Below, piece after piece: positions 1 to 10,713 of a stretch of 64,000 nt of DNA. A program made the position numbers and the translations under genes. Source of the stretch: Sulfuricaulis limicola (GTDB lineage: Bacteria > Pseudomonadota > Gammaproteobacteria > Acidiferrobacterales > Sulfurifustaceae); NCBI RefSeq assembly GCF_002355735.1, contig NZ_AP014879.1, forward strand, positions 2,108,001 to 2,172,000. The letters run 5' to 3'. Within the stretch, counting starts at the first letter, position 1, and each line of letters begins with the position of its first letter. A model generated the notes under the pieces. That model searched no databases, had not been told where the DNA came from, and saw nothing but the letters and a program-made list of their open reading frames with translations.

Positions 1-22
1 GACCGCCTGTTTCATGCCTGTT

Positions 23-940
23 TCAGGGATTTTCACCCAGTGCCAGCAGGCGCCGCGGCGCCACCCGCCCGTCGTCCTGCACTTCCCCCATGCCGAGAAA
101 GCGCGTGTCGCCCTCGTACAGCCGTACCCAGCCGGGTTTGAAGCCATGCTGGGTCGACACCGATTGCCCCTGTTTCAGGTAATGGGCCGCGAGCGGCGTC
201 AGGTGCACGTCCGGCAGCTCGTGCAGCACGCTGTCCACCGGCTGCAACAGCCGGGCGCGCTCCACCGGGGTCTCCAGGGCCTGCAAACGCTCGAGCGGCA
301 CGGCATTTTCGATGCCGACGTGGCCGATGCCGGTGCGGCGCAACTGCACCACATGCGCCCCGCAGCCCAGGATCTCGCCCAGGTCGTGCGCCAAGCTGCG
401 CACATAGGTGCCCTTGGAGCAGGCAATCTCCAGTGTCAGCAGGTCGTTTTCGAGGCTTAACAGCTTGATTTCATGGATGGTGATGCGGCGCGGCTCGCGC
501 TCGATCTCCACCCCGGCGCGGGCCAGCTTGTAGAGCGCCTCACCCTGGTGCTTGATGGCGGAATACATCGGCGGCACCTGTTCGATCTCGCCGCGAAAAC
601 GCTCCAGCGCGCGCTCGATGTCGCGCCGACCGGCGCCGACCGGGCGCGTGGCCGTGACCTCGCCCTCGCTGTCGTAGGTGGTGGTGCTCTGCCCGAGCCG
701 GAAAACCGTCCAGTAACGCTTGTCGGCGTTGAGCAGGAACTGGGTCAGCTTGGTGGCCTCGCCGAAGAACAGCGGCAACAGCCCGGTGGCGATGGGGTCG
801 AGGCTGCCCGAATGCCCGCCCTTGCAGGCGTTGAGCAGGTGCTTGACCGTCTGCAGCGCCTGGTTCGAGGTCAGGCCCACCGGCTTGTCGAGCAACATCA
901 CTCCGCTCAGGGGATCACAATGGCGACGCTGCCGCTTCAC
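23..940 (-). CDS. truB: tRNA pseudouridine(55) synthase TruB
   Basis: Isomerises U55 to pseudouridine in the T-loop of tRNAs. The 305-residue length matches the family (about 300-315). The start is GTG (complement of 938-940), chosen because it gives the usual ~14 residues before the conserved LLDKP motif, as in E. coli TruB. The catalytic motif GHSGSLDPIATGLL lies near residues 42-55, with the nucleophilic Asp in SLD (about residue 48), and KRYWTVFRLGQ follows. It is the last visible gene of the rimP-nusA-infB-rbfA-truB operon. It is separated from rbfA by about 105 nt containing a perfect inverted repeat, so coupling to rbfA may be weaker than usual. Identity is secure. Confidence 0.97.
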   Translation of the reverse strand: MKRQRRHCDPLSGVMLLDKPVGLTSNQALQTVKHLLNACKGGHSGSLDPIATGLLPLFFGEATKLTQFLLNADKRYWTVFRLGQSTTTYDSEGEVTATRPVGAGRRDIERALERFRGEIEQVPPMYSAIKHQGEALYKLARAGVEIEREPRRITIHEIKLLSLENDLLTLEIACSKGTYVRSLAHDLGEILGCGAHVVQLRRTGIGHVGIENAVPLERLQALETPVERARLLQPVDSVLHELPDVHLTPLAAHYLKQGQSVSTQHGFKPGWVRLYEGDTRFLGMGEVQDDGRVAPRRLLALGENP

Positions 941-978
941 TGCTTCGGTATCCTCGTTTCAAAAAAATTCACAGGATT

Positions 979-1046
979 AACAGGATTGTTCAGGATTTAC
1001 AGGATTAAGGATTTCAAAAATCCTGTAAATCCTGAACAATCCTGTT
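979..1046. repeat. Perfect inverted repeat built of CAGGATT units (rbfA/truB spacer)
   Basis: Two 28-nt arms (979-1006 and 1019-1046) are exact reverse complements around a 12-nt centre. Within each arm the heptamer CAGGATT recurs every 9-10 nt, and one further copy lies just outside at 972-978. The right arm ends at the rbfA stop codon. A half copy of the same family occurs at 54291-54317. It is not a classic terminator because neither side has a clean T tract. Confidence 0.9.
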
Positions 1047-1417
1047 TATTTGCTTTTAGTTTTACTGTCTTCAGTAATCGCCTGTTCGATCAGGCTGTCG
1101 ATGCGCGCGCCGCGTTCCACCGATTCGTCGAAATAAAACCGCAGTGCCGGCACGCTGCGCAACGACACCCGTTCCATCAGGGCATGCCGCAGGAATCCGG
1201 CGGCGCGGTTGAGCGACTTGGTCGTCTGCTTCGCCTCCGCCGCGCCACTCAGCAGCGAATAATAGATACGGGCGGAAGACATGTCGCGCGACACCTCCGC
1301 CCCCGTGATCGTGATCTGGTGTGCGTGCGGGTCGTCGAGCTCGCGCGGGATGAGCATGGCGAGTTCACGCCGGATGAGTTCAGCGACGCGCCGCGGGCGA
1401 TTGGATTCTGTTTTCAT
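1046..1417 (-). CDS. rbfA: 30S ribosome-binding factor RbfA
   Basis: Small KH-fold protein that binds the 30S subunit during late 16S rRNA maturation and cold adaptation. At 123 residues it is slightly shorter than E. coli RbfA (133). The N-terminus (RPRRVAELIRRELAMLI), a central ITGAEVSRDMSSARIYY block and a C-terminal VPALRFYFDES motif are family signatures. The ATG at 1415-1417 has no clear Shine-Dalgarno sequence, because the preceding infB/rbfA spacer is occupied by a degenerate repeat. Translation may depend on coupling to infB. The gene stops inside the edge of the downstream CAGGATT palindrome. Confidence 0.95.
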   Translation of the reverse strand: MKTESNRPRRVAELIRRELAMLIPRELDDPHAHQITITGAEVSRDMSSARIYYSLLSGAAEAKQTTKSLNRAAGFLRHALMERVSLRSVPALRFYFDESVERGARIDSLIEQAITEDSKTKSK

Positions 1418-1489
1418 AAAGAATATGGAACCGCAGATGAACGCGGGAAATTACAGATAAGCAGAAAATTTATCCGCGTTACAGGAAAA
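1418..1489. repeat. Degenerate hairpin element in the infB/rbfA spacer
   Basis: The 72-nt spacer contains 7-nt complementary arms AACGCGG (1440-1446) and CCGCGTT (1474-1480), plus two near-identical direct copies of GAAAATTACAG. It also contains CCGCAGATGAACGC, which looks like a decayed GCAGAT-type repeat array. It resembles the other spacer elements of this window in placement and architecture but is more eroded. Confidence 0.5.
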
Positions 1490-3946
<2,457 letters not shown>

Positions 3947-3969
3947 AAGCCTTCAATAATATGAGATCA

Positions 3970-4047
3970 AACCGCCAAGGCGCCAAGGTCGCCAGGAAAA
4001 GCAATATAGATATGAAAAATCTTGGCGTTCTTGGCGTCTTGGCGGTT
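3970..4047. repeat. Inverted repeat built of CGCCAAG units (nusA/infB spacer)
   Basis: Arms 3970-3996 and 4021-4047 are 27 nt each and complementary at 23 positions, with several of the differences being G.T-compatible transitions. Each arm has three CGCCAAG-like units at 8-9-nt spacing. The 24-nt centre is A/T-rich. A related array occurs at 27245-27380. It fills most of the nusA/infB spacer. Confidence 0.88.
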
Positions 4048-4088
4048 CAAAATCTTATTCATTTCATCGAGTCCCTGAAAACGGGCGC

Positions 4089-5591
4089 TTATCCCGCCTG
4101 CTGGCCCTCGAACCACGGCGCGCGCGCCGTCATGATCAGCTCGCTGGCGCGTTCCGGCGTCATGCCCTCGATCTCGAGCAGGTCGTCCACCGCCTGTTCC
4201 GCCAGCTCTTCCATGGTCTTGATGCCGCGGGCGGCCAGCAGATGCGCGGTGTTCTCATCCATGCCCTGCATTTCGAGCAGATCCTGGGCCGGCTCGGCCA
4301 GGCTGATCTTCTCTTCCTGGGCAATGGCCTTGGTCAGCAGCAGGTCACGCGCGCGGTTGCGCAGCTCGTCCACCAGTTCGTCGTCGAATTCCTCGATGGC
4401 GAGCAGTTCCTGCTTCGGCACGTAGGCGATCTCGTCGAGATTGGTGAAACCCTCCTGCACCAGCACCGTGGCGACGTTTTCGTCCACCGCCAGCTGATCC
4501 ATGAACAGCTTGATGGCGTTGGCCGCTTCCTGAGTGCCTTTTTCCTGGGCCGTCTGCTCGGTCATGATGTTCAGCTCCCAGCCGGTCAGCTCGGAGGCCA
4601 GGCGTACGTTCTGGCCGCTGCGGCCGATGGACTGGGACAACTGCTTCTCGTCCACGATCACGTCCATGCTGTGCGACTCCTCGTCCACCACGATGGACTG
4701 CACTTCCGCGGGCGCGAGCGAGTTGATCACGAACTGCGCCGGATTTTCCGACCACAGGATGATGTCCACGCGCTCGCCGCCGAGTTCGTTCGACACGCTT
4801 TGCACGCGCGAGCCGCGCATGCCGACGCAGGCGCCGATGGGATCGATGCGCGCATCGGAGGAGCTCACTGCGATCTTGGCGCGCAGCCCCGGGTCGCGCG
4901 CCGCGCCGTGAATGGTGATCAGGCCTTCGCCGGCTTCGGGAACCTCGAGCTTGAACAGCTCAACGAGCAGCCTGGGCGCCACACGCGACAGGAACAGTTG
5001 CGGGCCGCGCGGCACGGATTTGACCTCTTCCAGCAGGGCGCGGATGCGATCGCCCGGACGCAGGCCCTCGCGTGGAATCATGGTGTTCTTGGAGAGCAGC
5101 GCTTCGGCGTTGCCGAGGTCGACGATGGCGTCGCCGCGCTCCAGGCGCTTGACCACGCCCGTGACCATCTCGCCCTGGCGGTCCTTGTAGAGGTTGACGA
5201 TCTGCTCGCGCTCGGCCTCGCGCACCTTCTGCATGATGACCTGCTTGGCCGCCTGCGCCGCGATGCGGCCGAACTCGACCGGCTCCAGCGGGGACTCGAT
5301 GAATTCGCCGGCTTGGATGCCGGGCTTGATGGCCTGGGCCTCGGTCAGCTTGTACTGGCGGTCGGGGAACTCGACTACCTCGGTTTCGTCGGGAATGACT
5401 TCCCAGCGGCGGAAGGTGTCGTAGGCGCCGGTGTCGCGATGGATCGCAACGCGCGCGTCGATGTCGCCCTTGTGACGCTTGCGCGTGGCGGTGGCCAGGG
5501 CCGCTTCGAGCGCCTGGAAAATGATTTCCTTGTCGACGCCTTTTTCGCGCGACACGGCATCCACGATAATCAGTACTTCGTTGCCCATCAT
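4089..5591 (-). CDS. nusA: Transcription termination/antitermination factor NusA
   Basis: RNA polymerase-binding factor controlling pausing, intrinsic and Rho termination, and antitermination. The 500-residue length is typical. The domains are an N-terminal RNAP-binding domain (about 1-125), an S1 domain (about 130-200), KH1/KH2 (about 200-345), and two acidic helix-hairpin-helix repeats at the C-terminus (about 365-490), recognisable from the duplicated LLA..EFDDELVDELR-type and LLEIEGMTPERA motifs. The start is ATG-ATG, with GGGAGAG upstream. It sits between rimP and infB. Its own autoregulatory sites were not identified. Confidence 0.97.
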   Translation of the reverse strand: MMGNEVLIIVDAVSREKGVDKEIIFQALEAALATATRKRHKGDIDARVAIHRDTGAYDTFRRWEVIPDETEVVEFPDRQYKLTEAQAIKPGIQAGEFIESPLEPVEFGRIAAQAAKQVIMQKVREAEREQIVNLYKDRQGEMVTGVVKRLERGDAIVDLGNAEALLSKNTMIPREGLRPGDRIRALLEEVKSVPRGPQLFLSRVAPRLLVELFKLEVPEAGEGLITIHGAARDPGLRAKIAVSSSDARIDPIGACVGMRGSRVQSVSNELGGERVDIILWSENPAQFVINSLAPAEVQSIVVDEESHSMDVIVDEKQLSQSIGRSGQNVRLASELTGWELNIMTEQTAQEKGTQEAANAIKLFMDQLAVDENVATVLVQEGFTNLDEIAYVPKQELLAIEEFDDELVDELRNRARDLLLTKAIAQEEKISLAEPAQDLLEMQGMDENTAHLLAARGIKTMEELAEQAVDDLLEIEGMTPERASELIMTARAPWFEGQQAG

Positions 5592-5618
5592 AAATTACTC
5601 TCCCGTCACGCCCGCCGT

Positions 5619-6074
5619 TCAGAACCGGGGCACCAGTCGTGCCCGCTCCATGTCATCGAACGCCAGGCTGAAACTCTCTTTGTCCACTTCCACCACGACA
5701 TGGTCCGTCGCCACTTCCACCAGCCTGCCGGAGAAGTTGCGCCGTCCCAGCACCGGCTGCTGCATCTTGACCTTGACGGTCTCGCCGACGAAGCGCCGGA
5801 AATCCTCCGGCTTGACCAGCGGCCGGTCGAGGCCGGGTGAAGACACCTCCAGGGTGTACTGCCCCGGCAGCGGGTCCTCGACATCCAGCAGCGCGGACAA
5901 CTGCCGGCTCACTTTGGCGCAGTCGTCCACGTTCACGCCCCGGGGGCTGTCTATATATACCCGCAACGTGGGGCTGTGGTGGCTGCCGGCCATTTCCACA
6001 TCCACGAGCTCGAATCCCATGGCGCTGACACCGGGCTCCAGCAGCTTGCGCAAATCCGCCCGCGTCGTCTGCAT
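5619..6074 (-). CDS. rimP: Ribosome maturation factor RimP
   Basis: Needed for 30S subunit assembly; first protein gene of the nusA operon. I place the start at the ATG at 6072-6074 (MQTTRADL...), which gives 151 residues, close to the E. coli length of 150, and is preceded by a GGA at -8. Upstream in-frame ATGs at 6089 and 6116 would add residues not typical of the family. Recognisable motifs are AMGFELVDVEM, LRVYIDSPRGVNVDDCAKVS and LDVEDPLPGQYTLEVSSPGLDRPL. It is separated from the upstream tRNA by a terminator and a GC-rich leader hairpin. Confidence 0.95.
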   Translation of the reverse strand: MQTTRADLRKLLEPGVSAMGFELVDVEMAGSHHSPTLRVYIDSPRGVNVDDCAKVSRQLSALLDVEDPLPGQYTLEVSSPGLDRPLVKPEDFRRFVGETVKVKMQQPVLGRRNFSGRLVEVATDHVVVEVDKESFSLAFDDMERARLVPRF

Positions 6075-6097
6075 ATTTTCCAGTCCCATAAAACACA

Positions 6098-6118
6098 AAG
6101 TGGGCGCGCGGCCCACTT
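6098..6118 (-). promoter_or_regulatory. Leader hairpin upstream of rimP
   Basis: AAGTGGGC (6098-6105) and GCCCACTT (6111-6118) form an 8-bp GC-rich stem with a 5-nt loop. Read in the operon direction it is followed by TGTGTTTT just before the rimP start region. It could be a weak terminator/attenuator or an mRNA-stabilising leader hairpin. Function is inferred only from position. Confidence 0.5.
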
Positions 6119-6205
6119 CTTGTTACTTGCTCTTGATACGGCTGAATCCCGGCTGGATTATAAGCACTTCCCGCGGGTTCGGAAAGTAGCCGCGAAATCC
6201 GGAAT

Positions 6206-6225
6206 AAAAAGGCCCCGGAGGGGCC
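6206..6225 (-). terminator. Intrinsic terminator after initiator tRNA
   Basis: On the minus strand GGCCCC-TCC-GGGGCC (6225-6211) is followed by TTTTTATT (6210-6203). This is a compact GC-rich stem and T-run directly downstream of the tRNA-fMet gene. It probably partly uncouples the tRNA from rimP. Confidence 0.8.
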
Positions 6226-6237
6226 GAATCACAAAAT

Positions 6238-6314
6238 TGGTAGCGGGGGCAGGATTTGAACCTGCGACCTTCGGGTTATGAGCCCGACGAGCTGCCAGAC
6301 TGCTCCACCCCGCA
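6238..6314 (-). tRNA. Initiator tRNA-fMet (CAT)
   Basis: The minus strand folds as a 77-nt tRNA with encoded CCA, anticodon CAT, and three consecutive G:C pairs closing the anticodon stem (GGG...CCC). Positions 1 and 72 are unpaired (T and T). The last two are hallmarks of initiator tRNA. The location upstream of rimP-nusA-infB matches metY of E. coli. Confidence 0.97.
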
Positions 6315-6325
6315 GCAGGACGCGA

Positions 6326-6354
6326 AGTCTAACGGCGGAACTGGATTAATTCAA
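6326..6354 (-). promoter_or_regulatory. Putative sigma70 promoter for tRNA-fMet
   Basis: On the minus strand TTGAAT (6354-6349) is followed after 17 bp by TAGACT (6331-6326), about 12 nt before the mature tRNA 5' end. The same TAGACT -10 hexamer appears in the nuo promoter. Confidence 0.45.
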
Positions 6355-6422
6355 GGAAATATAGGTACTTAACCGATCACTAATGTTCGGTTTTATGACG
6401 ACGGCTCGTGCCGGCGTGAATA

Positions 6423-7178
6423 TCAGACAGATATTTTGTCCGTGGCGGCAGGCTGGCGCTGCCGCAGGGCGTCAACGCAATAGATATAGGCGATCCAGCC
6501 GAGGATTCCGCTGATCAGGCTTGCCAGGGCATTGAACAAAATCGGGCCGTCGGCGGGCAGAAATCCCGCCGCCAGCGCGGGCACGAGCACCATCAGCGCC
6601 AAAAAAACAGAATGCGACAACCTGGTCCAGGCAATGCGCAGCGCGGCCTTGAGGCCGGACAGCAGCCGGAACTCCCGCTGCACGAACACCAACGGCAGCC
6701 AGTAGACGAAGACGAAGGCCAACATGCCCGTCATGGGACCAAAATACGTCGTGAGCGTTTGCGTCAGGGCCTCGAGGTTCGAGCCTGTCAGCAACAAGGC
6801 CACGAGCACCAGCACATTCATGACCACGGCAAACAACAGGCCGGCCTTGAGCAGCAGCCACACAAACGCGGCAAAAACCGCCTTGCCTGCCCGGATGACT
6901 TCGCCAACCGGCAAGGCCTCCCGTCCCTGCGACAGGGCCTGAAACGCACCCGCCTGCAGATAGAAGAACAGCATCAAGGCCATGGCAGTCAGGAAAATGG
7001 CCAGCATCGACAGCAGCGGTGCGGCGTCCTCGGGCACGCGCCATTGCAGCATGAACATCAGCAGCAGCTGTGCCGCCAGCACGAACCAGATGCCCGGGCT
7101 GAGCACGGCGCGGACCATGGCATGCAGCCTGAGCTCACCCTCGGTACGCACGGGAATATCGCGAATAACTTCCTGCAT
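6423..7178 (-). CDS. Hypothetical multi-pass membrane protein
   Basis: The 251-residue protein has about six hydrophobic segments (near residues 27-47, 58-76, 103-127, 145-165, 190-210 and 215-235). A short basic/amphipathic N-terminus and a polar C-terminal tail predict an integral inner-membrane protein. I see no catalytic motif or transporter signature and assign no function. It stands between the tRNA-fMet gene and a cupin gene read in the same direction; the roughly 36-nt gap to the cupin gene allows cotranscription. The start ATG (MQEVIRDIP) is the first in the frame. Confidence 0.75.
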   Translation of the reverse strand: MQEVIRDIPVRTEGELRLHAMVRAVLSPGIWFVLAAQLLLMFMLQWRVPEDAAPLLSMLAIFLTAMALMLFFYLQAGAFQALSQGREALPVGEVIRAGKAVFAAFVWLLLKAGLLFAVVMNVLVLVALLLTGSNLEALTQTLTTYFGPMTGMLAFVFVYWLPLVFVQREFRLLSGLKAALRIAWTRLSHSVFLALMVLVPALAAGFLPADGPILFNALASLISGILGWIAYIYCVDALRQRQPAATDKISV

Positions 7179-7214
7179 CAGTCAGGTAATCGGGAACGGG
7201 GGATTATTGGAAAT

Positions 7215-7490
7215 TTAACCGAAGTTATAGTGTTTCCTGACCGGGCTCAGGATCTCCCAGGTACAGGACAGGCCGGCGGGAAACGAAACCAGATCGTTTT
7301 CCGTTATTTTCACCGGCTCGCCGCCGTCCGGCGTCACGATCGCCTCGCCTTCGAGGATATAGCAGGTTTCCTTCTGATCGTATTTCCAGGGGAACCTGGA
7401 CACTTCCTTGTCCCAGATCGGCCAGTCATAGACGCCGATGACATCGAGTTTCATGGGCGATGGATCGTGTTCAACGTGGATTTGCATCAT
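7215..7490 (-). CDS. Small cupin-domain protein (cupin_3/DUF861-like)
   Basis: About 91 residues forming a single cupin fold. The motif ETCYILEGEAIVTPDGGEPV is cupin motif 1-like, and ENDLVSFPAGLSCTWEIL is motif 2-like. Such short cupins are related to ureidoglycine aminohydrolase-type (DUF861) proteins, but substrates are mostly unknown. The start is ATG at 7490 or the adjacent ATG at 7487; the longer upstream reading frame is Arg-rich and has no domain. The metal-ligand histidines of classical cupins are largely absent, so enzymatic activity is doubtful. Confidence 0.85.
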   Translation of the reverse strand: MMQIHVEHDPSPMKLDVIGVYDWPIWDKEVSRFPWKYDQKETCYILEGEAIVTPDGGEPVKITENDLVSFPAGLSCTWEILSPVRKHYNFG

Positions 7491-7714
7491 GGGGTCTCGG
7501 CTTCTCTTCCTGGCGCGGTAAGCAGTCCATTTTACGTCGGCAGGCCGAACCCCGGCAACGCATGCGCCGGTGGCGCCTGATCGGTCTCTCCGCGCAGTTC
7601 GTCGGGTCGGACGTGCAGCGGACATTGGATGCAAAAACAGCGTCTATACTCAATATTGATAAAACCCCGTGAAAGGCAGACACGGCCCGATTCTGCCGCC
7701 GTGAGCTGTCGAGC

Positions 7715-9109
7715 GTGAGCCTCCCGCGTTTTTCCAAGGACCTGCGTACCGACCAGTCGCTGCGACACTCGGTACGCGACGGTGTGGCCTATTCCGTCAT
7801 GGCCGGCGCCGGCGAGCACTATCTCTCCGCCTACGCCCTGTTCCTCAAGGCCACGACCGCCCAGATCTCCTGGCTCGCCGCCTTCCCCTCGCTGATCGGA
7901 TCGTTCGCGCAACTGTTCTCGGCCTGGCTGGCAAGCCGCCTCGGCCGGCGCAAGGGCATCATCCTGTTCGGCGTGGCGCTGCAGACCCTCATGTGGCTGC
8001 CGATCATCTGGCTGCCCTATTTCTTTCCGGCGCATGCCGTGGCCACTCTCATCGTCTGCGTCACGCTGTATTTCGCCGGCGGCCATCTGGCCGCGCCGGT
8101 GTGGAACAGCCTCATGGGTGATCTCGTGCCGGAACGGCGACGCGGGCGTTTCTTCGCGCGCCGCACCTGGCTCATGAGCATGATGCATTTCCTGGCGCTG
8201 GTCGGCGCCGGGTTGCTGCTGCACGGATTCGAAACGACGCAACGCGTGCGGCTCGGATTCATGCTGCTGTTCACCCTGGCGGCGCTGGCACGGCTCTACT
8301 CCGCCACCCAGCTCGCGCGCATGCACGATCCCGGCCGTGTTCCCGCGCCCATCGACTGGCCGGCGCTGCCCGGACTGTGGCAGCGGATGCGCGGGTCGGA
8401 TTGCGCGCGCTTCAGCTTTTTCTTCGCCGCCATGCAGTTCGCGGTGGCGATCGCGTCACCGCTCTTCGTGGTTTACATGCTGCGTGATCTCGGCTTCTCC
8501 TATCTCCAGTACATGATGTCCACGGCGCTCGCGGTACTGGCGCAGGTCGGCAGCCTGCGCATGTGGGGCCGGCTGGGCGACATTTTCGGCAACCGCGTCA
8601 TTCTCAGAGTCACCGGCTCCGTGATCCCGGTTTTCCCCTTGCTGTGGCTGGTCTCCCCCAACTTCGCCTACGTCGCGGTGCTGCAGATGTTCGGCGGGGT
8701 TTTCTGGGCCGGCTTCAGCCTGAGCGCCACCAACTACCTGTACGATTCCGTCGCCCCCGAGCGCCGCGCGGCCTACAGCGCGGTGCATAACGTGTTCGCC
8801 AGCCTCGCTGTCTTCGCCGGCGCTCTGCTCGGCGGTTTCCTGAGTCTGGTGGTTCCGGAAAGCTTCACGCTGTTCGGCAGCACCTGGCGCTGGACCAGCA
8901 GCCTGTGGGGCGTGCTGGTGGTGTCGAGCCTGGCCCGTGGCATCGTGGCCTTGTCGCTGGCACCGACCCTGCGCGAGGTGCGCGAGGTGCGCCGGCTCAC
9001 GGCCGTGGGGCTGATGTGGCGGGTGGCGCGGTTCAACGCGCTGGCGGAACTGATCTTCGGCATGCTGGCGTTCACCCGCCGGCGCCTGCGCTCCTCCGGC
9101 CCGGCCTGA
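7715..9109 (+). CDS. Major facilitator superfamily transporter
   Basis: The 464-residue membrane protein has about 12 hydrophobic segments in two halves. A loop-2 motif between the second and third segments (SRLGRRKGIILFG) is the MFS signature, with a comparable RLGDIFGNRV in the second half. Start GTG at 7715. The substrate is unknown. The family resembles uncharacterised MFS proteins annotated near lipid or drug exporters, but nothing here decides that. It is transcribed alone and points toward a convergent permease gene 19 nt beyond its stop. A weak -10-like TATACT lies near 7647-7652. Confidence 0.85.
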   Translation: MSLPRFSKDLRTDQSLRHSVRDGVAYSVMAGAGEHYLSAYALFLKATTAQISWLAAFPSLIGSFAQLFSAWLASRLGRRKGIILFGVALQTLMWLPIIWLPYFFPAHAVATLIVCVTLYFAGGHLAAPVWNSLMGDLVPERRRGRFFARRTWLMSMMHFLALVGAGLLLHGFETTQRVRLGFMLLFTLAALARLYSATQLARMHDPGRVPAPIDWPALPGLWQRMRGSDCARFSFFFAAMQFAVAIASPLFVVYMLRDLGFSYLQYMMSTALAVLAQVGSLRMWGRLGDIFGNRVILRVTGSVIPVFPLLWLVSPNFAYVAVLQMFGGVFWAGFSLSATNYLYDSVAPERRAAYSAVHNVFASLAVFAGALLGGFLSLVVPESFTLFGSTWRWTSSLWGVLVVSSLARGIVALSLAPTLREVREVRRLTAVGLMWRVARFNALAELIFGMLAFTRRRLRSSGPA

Positions 9110-9128
9110 TCCGGGCTACCGGCCCGCT

Positions 9129-10364
9129 TTACACCAGAAAAATCCAGTAGACCAGCGCATTCACCAGCGTCAGGGGGATGCCGACGCGCGCGAATTCAAC
9201 GAAGCCCAGGGTGTGGCCGGTTTTGCGCTCGGCGTTCTGGATGATGATGATGTTGCTGGCCGCTCCCAGAATGAAAAGATTTCCCGCGATGGTCGAGCCG
9301 GCCGCGAGCGCCAGCAGTTCCGGCGTACCGGCGCCGCTATGCATGAGCAGCGGCAGGTAAAGCGCCACCAGCGGGACGTTGGATATCAGCTGGCTCAACA
9401 GCACGCTGACCGGAAGAATCGCGCCCATCGAAGCCACATCGAGATTCCAGCGCGCCAGCAGCGACTGGAAAAATCCCGAATCCCAGACGCTTTCCATGAG
9501 CACGAACATGGCCGCGAAGAACACCAGCGTGCGCCAGTCGATATGGCGCAGAATCAGAAACCGTTTTGCGCTGAACAGCAGGATGGGCGCGGCGGCGATC
9601 AGGGCGATCCAGGTCAGCCGGAAATTCACCTGCGGCAGCACGAACGCCAGCGCCACCTTGAAGGCAACGAGGAGCATCATCAGGATCAGCGACAAGCGCG
9701 CCAGTTGCGCCAGTCGCGGATCGCGCAATTCCTGCCGCGTGTGCACCAGTGCCTCGCCGTGAAAGCTCTCGTGATAGAAAAACCTGAGGATGAAAAACGC
9801 CGCCAGCAGGTTGATGGCCGTCGGCAGCGCCAGATACCGGAAAAACTCCACGAACGGGTTTTGCATCCGCCCGTAAATGGATATCAGCAGGTTCTGGGGG
9901 TTGCCGATCGGGCTCATGACGCTGCCCAGGGTCACGGCAAAGGCCAGTGCCAGCAGCAGAACCTTGGGTGACATGCGGTGCTGTTTCGCCAGCAACAGGA
10001 CCAGCGGCGTGCCGATGATCGCCAGCGTGTCGTTCATCAGGAAGGCCGAGGCGAATCCGGCGCCGAACAGGATGGCCAGAATCAGGCCATCGGCGGTCCT
10101 GGCGCGCCGGAAGATTTTATGGGAGAGATGAAACAGGTAGCCGCTCTCTTCCAGCGCCTGCCCGACCACGAATACCCCGAAGAGAAACAGCATCACGTCC
10201 AGGTCGATGGCGCGCAGCGCCTGCGCGGGACCGATCTGGCCCGTGACCAGCACCGCCACGGCCCCAAGCAGCATGATCTGCCACAGCCCGAAGTGGAAAT
10301 TACCTATGCGGCGCACGGCGATCAGCGTGAATACACCCAGCAGGACGATAATGGAAATGTACAT
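9129..10364 (-). CDS. ArsB/NhaD-type (ion transporter superfamily) permease
   Basis: The 411-residue integral membrane protein belongs to the superfamily that includes NhaD, ArsB and SLC13/citrate carriers. Two inverted halves each carry a helical-hairpin motif: SAFLMNDTLAIIGTPLVLL with VMSPIGNPQNLLI in the first half, and SNVPLVALYLPLL with STIAGNLFILGAASN in the second. I choose the ATG at 10362-10364 (MYISIIVLL) because it begins the first membrane helix and has AGG upstream. The frame extends 87 residues further, but that part is low-complexity and not domain-like. The ion is not predictable (Na+, arsenite or dicarboxylate). It is convergent with the MFS gene. Confidence 0.85.
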   Translation of the reverse strand: MYISIIVLLGVFTLIAVRRIGNFHFGLWQIMLLGAVAVLVTGQIGPAQALRAIDLDVMLFLFGVFVVGQALEESGYLFHLSHKIFRRARTADGLILAILFGAGFASAFLMNDTLAIIGTPLVLLLAKQHRMSPKVLLLALAFAVTLGSVMSPIGNPQNLLISIYGRMQNPFVEFFRYLALPTAINLLAAFFILRFFYHESFHGEALVHTRQELRDPRLAQLARLSLILMMLLVAFKVALAFVLPQVNFRLTWIALIAAAPILLFSAKRFLILRHIDWRTLVFFAAMFVLMESVWDSGFFQSLLARWNLDVASMGAILPVSVLLSQLISNVPLVALYLPLLMHSGAGTPELLALAAGSTIAGNLFILGAASNIIIIQNAERKTGHTLGFVEFARVGIPLTLVNALVYWIFLV

Positions 10365-10713
10365 GCCTGGTGCCGCGATGACCGGGTTCTTCTTCGGGCG
10401 GAATAGCCGGCGCCCATCATATTGAAAATCCACCGGTGGGCAACCGCCGGCCGGGAAGCCTTCCGCCGCCTCGCCCCGCCGGCAAGTCCACATTTTTTGG
10501 ACAAAATCGCCGACGGGTGCTAAAAATAACGACAGCGGTATTCTTCGAGCCAGGGACGGCTGTACTCCTCCGAGCCAGCCGGTCCGCGACCCGGGACCTG
10601 CCGCCAGTCCGCGATCCTGCCGCATTTGTCACGTGCCCCTGTTCCCCGGGGTCCACGGACATTTATGGTAATGGCGCCTTCAAGTGGAATCTTTGCAAGG
10701 ACGGAATGGAATC
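10365..10713. other. Intergenic region between divergent genes
   Basis: No gene is supported in these ~350 nt between the permease (minus) and the small exported protein (plus). A possible minus-strand promoter (TTGCCC, 16 bp, TATGAT) lies at about 10416-10444. A short hairpin GTCCA-CATTTTT-TGGAC is at about 10486-10502. The rest is GC-rich without recognisable repeats. Confidence 0.4.

Noticed and set aside
979-1046. Regularly spaced repeats resembling a small CRISPR array
   Set aside because: The cores are 6-7 nt with 1-3-nt gaps and are arranged as opposed arms; there are no spacers of 25-40 nt and no cas genes.
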